Assembly (NCBI RefSeq): GCF_022346185.1
Contig: NZ_JAKRMS010000025.1
Span: 1-37,732 of the forward strand
Reading direction: 5' to 3'
DNA: 37,732 bases
Origin: Cellulomonas sp. ACRRI
GTDB lineage: Bacteria; Actinomycetota; Actinomycetes; Actinomycetales; Cellulomonadaceae
Position numbers and translations under genes: made by a program. The notes under the pieces were generated by a model, which saw only the letters and a list, made by a program, of their open reading frames with translations, was not told the DNA's origin and did not search any database. Below are positions 1-8,029 of this stretch, one piece after another (position 1 is the stretch's first letter; each line of letters opens with the position of its first letter).

Positions 1-1005
1 CCCGCCGCCCCCCGGGACGTCGTCGCGTCCGCCGCCCGGCTGACCGCGCGGGCGGCGCCCGGCAGCACCGTGACCGTGCGGGACGCCGGCGGCGCCGACC
101 TCGGGTCGGCGGTGGTCGGCCCCGACGGAGCCGTCGTCGTCGACCTCGCCCCGGCAGCGCTCCACGGCGAGGTCCTCACGGCCGTCGCCGCCGTGCGCGG
201 GGTCACCGGGCCGGGCGCGCCGGTCACGGTGGACGCCGTCGCTCCCGCCGCGCCGGTCCTGCGCCCGACGGACGGCCGCGCGCTCACCGGGACCGCCGAG
301 CCGGGAGCCCTCCTGCGCGTCCGGCACGCGGACGGTGCGCTCGCCGGCACGGCGACGGCCGCCGCGGACGGCACGTGGTCGCTCGCCCTGACGCCGGTGG
401 CGGCGCCGGGCGACCGCCTGGACGTCGAGGCCGAGGACGCCGCCGGCAACACGTCGACCGCGGTGCGCTGGCGCGTCGGGCTGCCCGGGATCACCGCCGC
501 GGCCCTCGTCGCGGGCCGCGCCGGGTCCCTGGGCGCCGCCGGGTTCCAGCCGGGCGAGCTCGTCGGCGTGACGCTCGGGGGAGCCGACCTCGGGACGGTG
601 CCGGCCGACGCCGAGGGGTCCGTCGCGGTCACCGCCACGGCGGCCGAGGTCCCGCCCGGCGGGTCGCTCCCGCTGGTGCTCCGGGGCGAGGTGTCCGGCG
701 TCCTGACGGGCGACGTCGCGGTGACGGCGGCGGGCTCCGTCCCCGGGGCCGGCCCGGGGACCGGTCCCGGGGCCGGACCCGGCTCGGCACCCGGGCCGGG
801 GACCGGGCCGGGGACCACGGCCGCGACGGCCGGCGACCCCGGCGCGCGCGCCACGCGGCCGTCCGCCGGCCTCGCCGCGACGGGCACGGCGGTGCTGGCG
901 GCGGCCGCCCTCGCCGGTGCGGCCGGGGCGGCGGGCGCAGCGCTGGTCGTCTGGTCCCGGCGCGGGCGGGCCTCCGCCCGTCGGCGCGTCGACCCCGCGG
1001 GCTGA
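1..1005 (+). CDS. Wall-anchored surface protein with Ig-like repeat, C-terminal part (5' truncated by window)
   Basis: The frame is open from the first base, so the start lies upstream; 334 residues are visible. Residues about 75-155 look like a bacterial Ig-like domain, with the run GTAEPGALLRV, then ADGTWSL, then DAAGNTS, typical of this fold in adhesins and extracellular enzymes. A Gly/Pro-rich spacer follows (about 245-275). The C-terminus is a sorting signal: LAATG at residues 291-295, an Ala-rich membrane segment, then an Arg-rich tail (SRRGRASARRR). LAXTG is the motif known for class E sortases of high-GC actinobacteria, so the mature protein is probably linked to peptidoglycan. The N-terminal function cannot be seen. 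A strong hairpin lies 36 bp past the stop. Confidence 0.8.
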   Translation, partial: PAAPRDVVASAARLTARAAPGSTVTVRDAGGADLGSAVVGPDGAVVVDLAPAALHGEVLTAVAAVRGVTGPGAPVTVDAVAPAAPVLRPTDGRALTGTAEPGALLRVRHADGALAGTATAAADGTWSLALTPVAAPGDRLDVEAEDAAGNTSTAVRWRVGLPGITAAALVAGRAGSLGAAGFQPGELVGVTLGGADLGTVPADAEGSVAVTATAAEVPPGGSLPLVLRGEVSGVLTGDVAVTAAGSVPGAGPGTGPGAGPGSAPGPGTGPGTTAATAGDPGARATRPSAGLAATGTAVLAAAALAGAAGAAGAALVVWSRRGRASARRRVDPAG

Positions 1006-1040
1006 TCGCGGCGGCCGCGCCCGGGCCGACGGCCCCGCGC

Positions 1041-1076
1041 GGCGCGAGCGCCGGCGCCCGTGCCGGCGCTCGCGCC
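1041..1076 (+). terminator. Strong GC hairpin, likely terminator of the surface-protein gene
   Basis: Perfect 15-bp arms (1041-1055 and 1062-1076) enclose a 6-base loop, 36 bp after the stop at 1005. There is no T tract, as is usual for actinobacterial terminators. Confidence 0.6.
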
Positions 1077-1124
1077 GGCGCCCGCGCGACCACGGGTGCG
1101 GCCGCCCCCGCACCTGTGCTTCGA

Positions 1125-1148
1125 TGGGTAGACGAACTCGTCTACCCA
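1125..1148. promoter_or_regulatory. 24-bp operator-like palindrome before the DoxX-like gene
   Basis: Perfect 11-bp arms TGGGTAGACGA (1125-1135) and TCGTCTACCCA (1138-1148) are separated by two bases. The site ends 10 bp before the ATG at 1159 and overlaps the leader. The size and symmetry fit a TetR-family dimer site. No regulator gene is adjacent, so the binder is unknown. Confidence 0.6.
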
Positions 1149-1158
1149 GGGAGCGGAC

Positions 1159-1596
1159 ATGGCGGAGCAGCAGGCGCGGCGCGGCGGCGGCCTCGCGCGG
1201 ACGGTGGGCCGGGTCGGCCTCGGGGCGGTGCTCGCCTTTGCCGGCACCAGCCATCTCACGTTCGCGCGCGAGGAGTTCCGGGCGCAGGTCCCGCCGTGGG
1301 TGCCGCTGGACGAGGACCTGGTCGTCCTCGGCTCGGGCGTCGTCGAGATCGCGCTCGGCACCGCGCTCGCCGTGGCGCCCGCGCGGCACCGCACGACGGT
1401 CGGGTGGGCCGCGGCCGCGTTCTTCGTCGCGATCTTCCCGGGCAACGTGTCGCAGTACCTGACGCACACCGACGCCTTCGGGCTCGACTCCGACGCCAAG
1501 CGGCTCGCGCGGCTGCCGTTCCAGGGCGGGCTCGTCGCCTGGTCCCTGTGGTCGACGGGCGCGTGGCGCGAGTGGCGGGGCCGCCGCCGGGCCTGA
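1159..1596 (+). CDS. DoxX-like membrane protein
   Basis: A 145-residue integral membrane protein. About three to four hydrophobic segments are visible (about 15-30, 50-72, 78-98 and near 115-130). The segment GLGAVLAFAGTSHLTF and the motif FPGNVSQYL resemble the DoxX/SURF4-type family, whose members are small quinone-linked or redox-associated membrane proteins of mostly unclear role. The ATG is preceded by GGGAGCGG. The gene stands alone between a terminator hairpin and tig, and the palindrome at 1125-1148 suggests tight repression, probably by a TetR-type protein. The family call is from pattern only; the physiological role is unknown. Confidence 0.7.
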   Translation: MAEQQARRGGGLARTVGRVGLGAVLAFAGTSHLTFAREEFRAQVPPWVPLDEDLVVLGSGVVEIALGTALAVAPARHRTTVGWAAAAFFVAIFPGNVSQYLTHTDAFGLDSDAKRLARLPFQGGLVAWSLWSTGAWREWRGRRRA

Positions 1597-1628
1597 GCGC
1601 GCTTTGGCGGCGGCGCGGCGCGGTGGCG

Positions 1629-1634
1629 TAGGCT
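1629..1634 (+). promoter_or_regulatory. Possible -10 box for tig
   Basis: TAGGCT lies about 150 bp upstream of the tig start, and the same hexamer occurs before the oxidoreductase at 25702. The upstream -35 match is poor (TTGGCG at 1604-1609 with a 19-base spacer). Confidence 0.35.
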
Positions 1635-1781
1635 TCGTGGGCCGGTGCGGCGAGCCATGCCCGCGCGCGCCGAAGCGTGCCGCCCCTCGGGGTAGAGCGG
1701 GGAACCGCCCGACCGGCCCGCCCCAGCGCCCACGCCGGGCACCCCGGCGCAGACGAATCCGAGCAGTTGGAGAGCACTGAA

Positions 1782-3173
1782 GTGAAGAGCGCCGTCGAGA
1801 CCCTGGAGCCCACCAAGGTCAGGCTGACCGTCGAGGTTCCGTACGACGAGCTCAAGCCGAGCATCGATCACGCCTACGCCCACATCGCGGAGCAGGTGAA
1901 CATCCCCGGCTTCCGCAAGGGCAAGGTCCCGCCGCGGATCATCGACCAGCGCGTGGGTCGCCCGGCGGTCATGGAGCACGCCGTCAACGAGGGCCTGTCC
2001 GGCTTCTACGCCGAGGCCGTCCGCGAGAACAAGCTGCGCCCGCTCGGCCAGCCCGAGGTCGACGTCACGAAGGTCCCGGGCCTCGTGGCCGGCGACACCG
2101 ACGGCGACCTGGTGTTCACCGCCGAGGTCGAGGTCCGCCCGGAGATCGAGATCCCGTCGCTCGACGGCCTGTCCGTGACCGTGGACGACTCGGAGATCAC
2201 CGACGAGGACGTCCAGGGCCGCCTGGACACCCTGCGCGAGCGGTTCGGCACCCTGGTCGGCGTCGACCGCCCGGCCGCCGACAAGGACTTCGCGGTGATC
2301 GACCTGGTCGCCAAGATCGACGGCGAGGAGGTCGACACGGTCTCCGGCGTCTCCTACCAGATCGGCTCGGGCAACATGCTCGAGGGCCTGGACGAGGCGC
2401 TGACCGGCCTGTCGGCCGGCGAGACCACGACGTTCTCGACCACGCTGGTCGGCGGCGAGCACGCCGGCGAGCAGGCCGAGGTCACCGTCACCGCGTCCTC
2501 CGTCAAGGAGCGCGAGCTGCCCGAGGCCGACGACGACTTCGCGCAGATGGCGTCGGAGTTCGACACGGTGGACGAGCTGCTGGCGGACCTGCGCGAGCAG
2601 GCCACCAAGATCAAGGCGCAGAACCAGGCCGTCCAGGCCCGCGACCTGCTCCTGGAGCAGCTGCTCGAGCAGCTCGAGATCCCGGTCCCCGCCGGCGCCG
2701 TCGAGGCCGAGGTGCACCGCCACCTCGAGTCCGAGGGCCGCCTGGAGGACGACGTGCACCGCGCGGAGGTGACGGAGCAGGCGCAGACCGCGCTGCGCAA
2801 CCAGATCCTCCTGGACACCCTGGCCGAGAACCTCGAGGTCAAGGTCAACCAGGGCGAGCTCGTCGACTACCTCGTGAGCGCGTCCCGCCAGTACGGCATG
2901 GACCCGAACACGTTCATCCAGACCATCGACCAGCAGGGTCAGATCCCCGCGATGGTCGCCGAGGTCGCGCGCTCGAAGGCCCTCGCGGTCGCGCTGCGGC
3001 ACGTCGCCGTCGTCGACGGCTCCGGTGCGGCGGTCGACCTGTCGGAGTACATCGGGACGGACGAGGAGGACGCGGCGCAGACCGCGCTCGAGGACGCCGC
3101 CACCGCGGCCGCCGAGGGCGACGAGGACGCGGCCGAGGCCACCGAGGCGCCCGCCGAGGACGCCAAGGCCTGA
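1782..3173 (+). CDS. tig: Trigger factor (ribosome-associated chaperone/prolyl isomerase)
   Basis: Trigger factor binds at the ribosome exit tunnel and shields nascent chains. This 463-residue protein has the ribosome-binding domain with the signature GFRKGKVP at residues 43-50, an FKBP-like PPIase domain at about 155-245, and a long helical C-terminal chaperone domain, then an Ala/Asp/Glu-rich acidic tail. GTG at 1782 is chosen because GGAGAG at 1769-1774 lies 7 bases upstream and the protein then begins [13 protein letters not shown], as family members do; the frame is open further upstream to 1677 without a better start. The order tig-clpP1-clpP2-clpX is classical. An 18-bp terminator hairpin follows, so clpP1 has its own promoter. 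Confidence 0.96.
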   Translation: MKSAVETLEPTKVRLTVEVPYDELKPSIDHAYAHIAEQVNIPGFRKGKVPPRIIDQRVGRPAVMEHAVNEGLSGFYAEAVRENKLRPLGQPEVDVTKVPGLVAGDTDGDLVFTAEVEVRPEIEIPSLDGLSVTVDDSEITDEDVQGRLDTLRERFGTLVGVDRPAADKDFAVIDLVAKIDGEEVDTVSGVSYQIGSGNMLEGLDEALTGLSAGETTTFSTTLVGGEHAGEQAEVTVTASSVKERELPEADDDFAQMASEFDTVDELLADLREQATKIKAQNQAVQARDLLLEQLLEQLEIPVPAGAVEAEVHRHLESEGRLEDDVHRAEVTEQAQTALRNQILLDTLAENLEVKVNQGELVDYLVSASRQYGMDPNTFIQTIDQQGQIPAMVAEVARSKALAVALRHVAVVDGSGAAVDLSEYIGTDEEDAAQTALEDAATAAAEGDEDAAEATEAPAEDAKA

Positions 3174-3191
3174 GCCCCGGCACCCGCTCGA

Positions 3192-3231
3192 CGCGAGGGC
3201 CCCGCACCGGCGACGGTGCGGGGCCCTCGCG
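3192..3231 (+). terminator. Terminator hairpin after tig
   Basis: Perfect 18-bp arms (3192-3209 and 3214-3231) with a GCGA loop begin 18 bp after the tig stop. Confidence 0.8.
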
Positions 3232-3252
3232 CGTCCGGGGGCGGGCGCACCC

Positions 3253-3270
3253 CCTGCGCCGACAGCGAAA
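3253..3270 (+). promoter_or_regulatory. ClgR-type activator box before clpP1
   Basis: CGCCGACAGCG at 3257-3267 followed by AAA matches the core of the ClgR consensus known from Corynebacterium (CGC-YNANR-GCG-WW). Its centre lies about 60 bp before the likely transcription start near 3322, a usual position for an activator. ClgR activates clpP1P2 in corynebacteria and mycobacteria. No clgR gene is in the window. Confidence 0.6.
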
Positions 3271-3309
3271 CGGGGCCCGACCGGGACTGATGCCGGGCGG
3301 GCCGGGCGT

Positions 3310-3315
3310 TAGGGT
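3310..3315 (+). promoter_or_regulatory. clpP1: -10 box of the clpP1 promoter
   Basis: TAGGGT lies 37 bases before the clpP1 start. No good -35 is seen, which fits a promoter that depends on an upstream activator. Confidence 0.45.
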
Positions 3316-3352
3316 CGCTGACAAGCAACCAGTCCTGATCGAGGGAGCGTTC

Positions 3353-3973
3353 GTGAACGACCAGACGCCGGCCATCGCCCGGGCAGAGTCCGGGGGACTC
3401 GGCCTCAACGACTCCATCTACAACCGGCTCCTCAAGGAGCGGATCATCTGGCTGGGGTCGGAGGTCCGGGACGAGAACGCGAACGCCATCTGCGCCCAGA
3501 TGATGCTGCTCGCGGCGGAGGACCCGGACAAGGACATCTTCCTGTACATCAACTCGCCCGGTGGCTCGATCACCGCGGGCATGGCGATCTACGACACCAT
3601 GCAGTACATCCAGCCCGACGTCGCCACGGTGGCCATGGGCATGGCGGCCTCGATGGGGCAGTTCCTGCTCTCCTCGGGCGCCAAGGGCAAGCGCTACGCC
3701 ACCCCGCACGCCCGCGTGATGATGCACCAGCCGTCCGGCGGCATCGGCGGCACGGCGACCGACGTGCGCATCAACGCCCAGCTGATCCTGCACATGAAGA
3801 CGGTGCTCGCGGAGCTGATCGCCGAGCAGACCGGCAAGTCGGTCGAGCAGATCACGGCGGACTCGGACCGCGACCGCTGGTTCACCGCCCCCGAGGCCCT
3901 CGAGTACGGGTTCGTCGACAAGGTCGTCACCCACGCCGGCGCCGTCACCGGCGGCGGCGGCACCGCGGCCTGA
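3353..3973 (+). CDS. clpP1: ATP-dependent Clp protease proteolytic subunit 1
   Basis: Serine peptidase subunit of the mixed ClpP1P2 barrel that works with ClpX or ClpC. The 206-residue protein has the full triad S100 (GMAASMGQF), H125 (MMHQPSGG) and D174 (SDRDRWFTA); the spacing of 25 and 49 residues equals that of E. coli Clp[11 protein letters not shown] forms the substrate-binding strand. GTG at 3353 is chosen for GAGGGAG at 3341-3347; an earlier in-frame ATG at 3290 would run through the promoter. It closely resembles mycobacterial ClpP1, including GLSLxDS-like residues near the N-terminus. clpP2 follows after 41 bp with its own ribosome site, so the two are probably co-transcribed under ClgR control. 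Confidence 0.96.
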   Translation: MNDQTPAIARAESGGLGLNDSIYNRLLKERIIWLGSEVRDENANAICAQMMLLAAEDPDKDIFLYINSPGGSITAGMAIYDTMQYIQPDVATVAMGMAASMGQFLLSSGAKGKRYATPHARVMMHQPSGGIGGTATDVRINAQLILHMKTVLAELIAEQTGKSVEQITADSDRDRWFTAPEALEYGFVDKVVTHAGAVTGGGGTAA

Positions 3974-4014
3974 CCGACCCCCGCCGACCAGAACAGACCT
4001 CGTAAGGAGAACTC

Positions 4015-4725
4015 GTGAGCACCGAGTCGCAGTTCATCGCCCGCGCCGGGCGCCTCGCCGGCGGCTGGGGCGGCACCGCCGGGTCCGTCGCGACCTCGCC
4101 GTCGTCCCGCTACGTGCTGCCCCAGTTCGAGGAGCGCACCGCCTACGGCTTCAAGCGGCAGGACCCGTACACCAAGCTGTTCGAGGACCGGATCATCTTC
4201 CTCGGCGTGCAGGTGGACGACGCCTCCGCGGACGACATCATGGCCCAGCTGCTGGTCCTGGAGTCGACCGACCCCGACGGCGTCATCACGCTGTACATCA
4301 ACTCGCCCGGTGGCTCGTTCACCGCGCTGACCGCGATCTACGACACGATGCAGTACATCAAGCCGCAGATCCAGACGGTGTGCCTGGGCCAGGCGGCCTC
4401 GGCCGCCGCGGTCCTGCTGGCCGCCGGCACCCCGGGCAAGCGCCTGGCGCTGCCGAACGCCCGCGTGCTGATCCACCAGCCCGCGATGGAGGGCGGCGGC
4501 TACGCCCAGGCGTCGGACATCGAGATCCACGCCAACGAGCTGATCCGGATGCGCGAGTGGCTCGAGGAGACCATCGCGCACCACACCGGCCAGCCGCTGG
4601 ACAAGGTCCGCCAGGACATCGAGCGCGACAAGATCCTCACCGCCAAGCAGGCGCACGAGTACGGGATCGTCGACCAGGTGCTCGAGAGCCGCAAGGGCGC
4701 GATCGCGACCCGCGTCGAGCCGTGA
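4015..4725 (+). CDS. clpP2: ATP-dependent Clp protease proteolytic subunit 2
   Basis: Partner subunit of ClpP1 in the heteromeric actinobacterial Clp protease. The 236-residue protein has triad residues S129 ([10 protein letters not shown]), H154 (LIHQPAMEG) and D205 (IERDKILTA). The His-Asp spacing of 51, two more than in ClpP1, is as in mycobacterial ClpP2. The block [20 protein letters not shown] is diagnostic of ClpP2. The N-terminal 30 residues are Gly/Ala/Ser-rich and longer than in mycobacteria, which may reflect a propeptide removed in maturation. GTG at 4015 has AAGGAGA five bases upstream. A 14-bp hairpin after the stop separates it from clpX. Confidence 0.96.
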   Translation: MSTESQFIARAGRLAGGWGGTAGSVATSPSSRYVLPQFEERTAYGFKRQDPYTKLFEDRIIFLGVQVDDASADDIMAQLLVLESTDPDGVITLYINSPGGSFTALTAIYDTMQYIKPQIQTVCLGQAASAAAVLLAAGTPGKRLALPNARVLIHQPAMEGGGYAQASDIEIHANELIRMREWLEETIAHHTGQPLDKVRQDIERDKILTAKQAHEYGIVDQVLESRKGAIATRVEP

Positions 4726-4732
4726 CGCGCGC

Positions 4733-4782
4733 GGGGGCCGGGCGTGGCGGACGGGGGAACCCGGCCGACACGCCCGGCCCCC
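4733..4782 (+). terminator. Terminator hairpin after clpP2
   Basis: Perfect 14-bp arms (4733-4746 and 4769-4782) lie 8 bp past the clpP2 stop, with a 22-base loop. clpX must therefore also have its own promoter or depend on readthrough. Confidence 0.6.
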
Positions 4783-4911
4783 GGTGCGTGGCGGGCTGAC
4801 ACCGGGCCCGCCGTGGTGTGCAATGGACCGATGGGCGGTCGGCCGCGGCCGGTCCGCCCGAGAGCGCAGTGACTCGCGACCGCCCGGTCGCACCGAGGGA
4901 AGGGGACGCAC

Positions 4912-6198
<1,287 letters not shown>

Positions 6199-6216
6199 GC
6201 GGTCCGCCCCGCCCCC

Positions 6217-6222
6217 TACGAT
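6217..6222 (+). promoter_or_regulatory. -10 box of a leaderless-type promoter for chorismate mutase
   Basis: TACGAT lies 7 bases before the GTG at 6230, so transcription should begin at or next to the start codon. There is no ribosome-binding site. Confidence 0.5.
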
Positions 6223-6229
6223 CGGGGGC

Positions 6230-6580
6230 GTGACGACTCCTCCCGCCGGACCCCCGCCCGAGCTCGCGCGCCTGCGCGGCAGCATCGACAACATCGACGC
6301 CGCCCTGATCCACCTGCTCGCGGAGCGGTTCAAGGCGACCCAGCAGGTCGGCGTGCTCAAGGCCCGCCTCGGGCTGCCGGCGTCCGACCCGGGCCGCGAG
6401 GCGCAGCAGGTCGCGCGGCTGCGGGACCTCGCGCACGCCGCGGACCTGGACCCGGTGTTCGCCGAGAAGTTCCTCGCGTTCATCGTCGAGGAGGTCATCC
6501 GGCACCACGAGGAGATCGCCGCCGGCCCCGACGGGCAGCGCGCCGCCGCGACCGCCTCGGACGACCCGGTCACCGACTGA
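6230..6580 (+). CDS. aroQ: Chorismate mutase, AroQ type
   Basis: Converts chorismate to prephenate, the branch step to phenylalanine and tyrosine. The 116-residue all-helical protein aligns with the E. coli chorismate mutase domain at every active-site position that I can place: R16, R33, K44, D53, R56 and E57, with the same spacings as E. coli R11, R28, K39, D48, R51 and E52. There is no fused dehydratase or dehydrogenase and no signal peptide, so it is a monofunctional cytoplasmic enzyme. GTG at 6230 is probably read leaderless. Its place directly after clpX is linkage only, with no evident functional tie. Confidence 0.88.
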   Translation: MTTPPAGPPPELARLRGSIDNIDAALIHLLAERFKATQQVGVLKARLGLPASDPGREAQQVARLRDLAHAADLDPVFAEKFLAFIVEEVIRHHEEIAAGPDGQRAAATASDDPVTD

Positions 6581-6742
6581 CGGCGCCGCGTCCCGGGGCC
6601 CGGACCCGAACTCGCACCCCGCCGGGGTGGCGTCCTGCGACCGGCTGTCAGAGGGTGGGAGGGGTCAGGACCGGTCGGTCGGTGCGGCCCGGACAGGGCT
6701 CCGCCGGCACGACCCACGCAACCGGACCCTCGGAGGTCGCTC

Positions 6743-7945
6743 GTGGAACTGCACTGGCTCAAGCCCCTGCTCGGACGTCCCGCCCCGTTCGTGACGATCC
6801 ATCTCGACGCCACCCGCGCCGACGCGTCGGGCGACGAGGAGGTCGCGGGGCGGTGGCGGGCCCTGCGCAGGGAGCTGGAGCGATCCGGGGCGTCGGCGAC
6901 GGTGCTCGACGAGATCGAGGAGCGGGTCACCCGGCCGACCGGCGTGGCCGGCCCGCACGGGCGCGTGGTCGTCGCGGACGCCCAGGGCGTCGTGGTGGAC
7001 CGCGTGCTCAAGGAGGCCCCCGCGCAGTCGACGGCGCACCTCGGCGACGTGCCGGTGCTGCTGCCGGCCGTCCGCGCCGCGGACCAGGCGACCCGGTTCC
7101 TGCTGGTCGAGGTCGACCGCCAGGGCGCGGACCTCACCTGGTCGGACGGCTCCGGCCTGCGCACGGCGCAGAAGGAGAGCGTCGAGGGCAGCCACGACGA
7201 GCTGCGCAAGGTCAAGGAGACCGGCGACGGCTGGAAGGCCCGGCGGGTGCAGATGCGCGCCGAGGACTCCTGGGAGCGCAACGCGGAGACGGTCGCGGCG
7301 GAGCTCGACCGCCAGGTGGTCGAGAAGAAGCCGGAGGTGGTGCTGGTCACCGGGGACGTGCGCGCGGTGTCGCTGCTGTGCCACGCGGTGGCCCCCCGCA
7401 CGAAGGACCTGGTGGTCGAGGTCCCCGGCGGCTCCCGCGCCGACGGCGTCAAGCAGGACGTGTTCCACCAGCGGGTGGCGGAGGCGCTGGAGGCGTTCCG
7501 GCAGCGCCGGCGCGAGGAGACGCTCGCGCGGTACCGCGAGGAGCTGGGCCGCGGGGGAGCGGCGGTGACGTCCCTGGACGACGTCGTGACCGTGCTGCAG
7601 CGCGGCCAGGTCCGCGCGCTGGTGCTGCACGAGGACGTCACCCTGCCCGGCTCCGCGCTCGGGGACCGGCACCTGTGGGTCGGCCCGGACCCGCTGCAGA
7701 TCGCGTCCAGCGAGGACGACCTGGCCGGCATCGGCGTGACGGAGGGGGCGCGGAGGATGCCCGCCGACGTGGCGCTGCTGCGCGCCGCGCTCGCCCAGGA
7801 CGCCGGGCTCGCGATCGCGCTCGACGGCCAGGTCGAGGCCGTCGACGGGGTGGGCGCCCTGCTGCGCTACACCGACGGGTCGACGCCGAGCGAGGCGGTG
7901 CCGACGCAGTCGGCCGACCAGCGCCGGCTGCACGACGTGGTCTGA
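6743..7945 (+). CDS. Rv2629-like protein of the baeRF/Vms1 release-factor-like family
   Basis: A 400-residue soluble protein. The N-terminus MELHWLKPLLGRPAPFVTIH, the central DVPVLLPAVRAADQATRFLLVEVDRQGADL, and the C-terminal half with LARYREELGRGG and VTVLQRGQVRALVL match my recollection of mycobacterial Rv2629 and the bacterial eRF1-like (baeRF, Vms1-related) families. The last part resembles an L7Ae/eRF1 domain-3 fold. Relatives release peptidyl-tRNA from stalled ribosomes; that role here is inference. GTG at 6743 follows CGGAGGTC at 6731-6738. The gene ends 15 bp before a large palindrome that also serves the convergent acyl-CoA synthetase. Confidence 0.7.
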   Translation: MELHWLKPLLGRPAPFVTIHLDATRADASGDEEVAGRWRALRRELERSGASATVLDEIEERVTRPTGVAGPHGRVVVADAQGVVVDRVLKEAPAQSTAHLGDVPVLLPAVRAADQATRFLLVEVDRQGADLTWSDGSGLRTAQKESVEGSHDELRKVKETGDGWKARRVQMRAEDSWERNAETVAAELDRQVVEKKPEVVLVTGDVRAVSLLCHAVAPRTKDLVVEVPGGSRADGVKQDVFHQRVAEALEAFRQRRREETLARYREELGRGGAAVTSLDDVVTVLQRGQVRALVLHEDVTLPGSALGDRHLWVGPDPLQIASSEDDLAGIGVTEGARRMPADVALLRAALAQDAGLAIALDGQVEAVDGVGALLRYTDGSTPSEAVPTQSADQRRLHDVV

Positions 7946-7960
7946 CCCCGGCGACGTCCC

Positions 7961-8019
7961 GACAGTGGAAGGTCTGGCCCGACACGCGCACGGCGTGTCG
8001 GGCCAGACCTTCCACTGTC
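7961..8019. repeat. 53-bp palindromic repeat, copy 1, acting as bidirectional terminator
   Basis: Perfect 27-bp arms (7961-7987 and 7993-8019) with a 5-base loop lie between two convergent genes, 15 bp and 10 bp from their stop codons. The inner 53 bp (7964-8016) recurs almost unchanged at 36672-36724. Shared blocks are AGTGGAAGGTCTG, CCCGACACGC and their complements. The position fits a bidirectional terminator; the recurrence marks it as a repetitive extragenic palindrome. Confidence 0.85.
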
Positions 8020-8029
8020 AGGGGTGGGG

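Noticed and set aside
740..830. Gly/Pro-coding tandem DNA repeat as a possible CRISPR-like or regulatory array
   Set aside because: It encodes the wall-spanning spacer of the surface protein in frame; units are irregular and there are no spacers.
1677..1781. Longer N-terminus for trigger factor
   Set aside because: The extra residues are Pro/Arg-rich and unlike the family; GTG 1782 has the correct ribosome site and family-like start.
1597..1781. A tRNA gene before tig, as in some actinobacteria
   Set aside because: No cloverleaf, T-loop GTTCGANNC or acceptor pairing can be found in this stretch.
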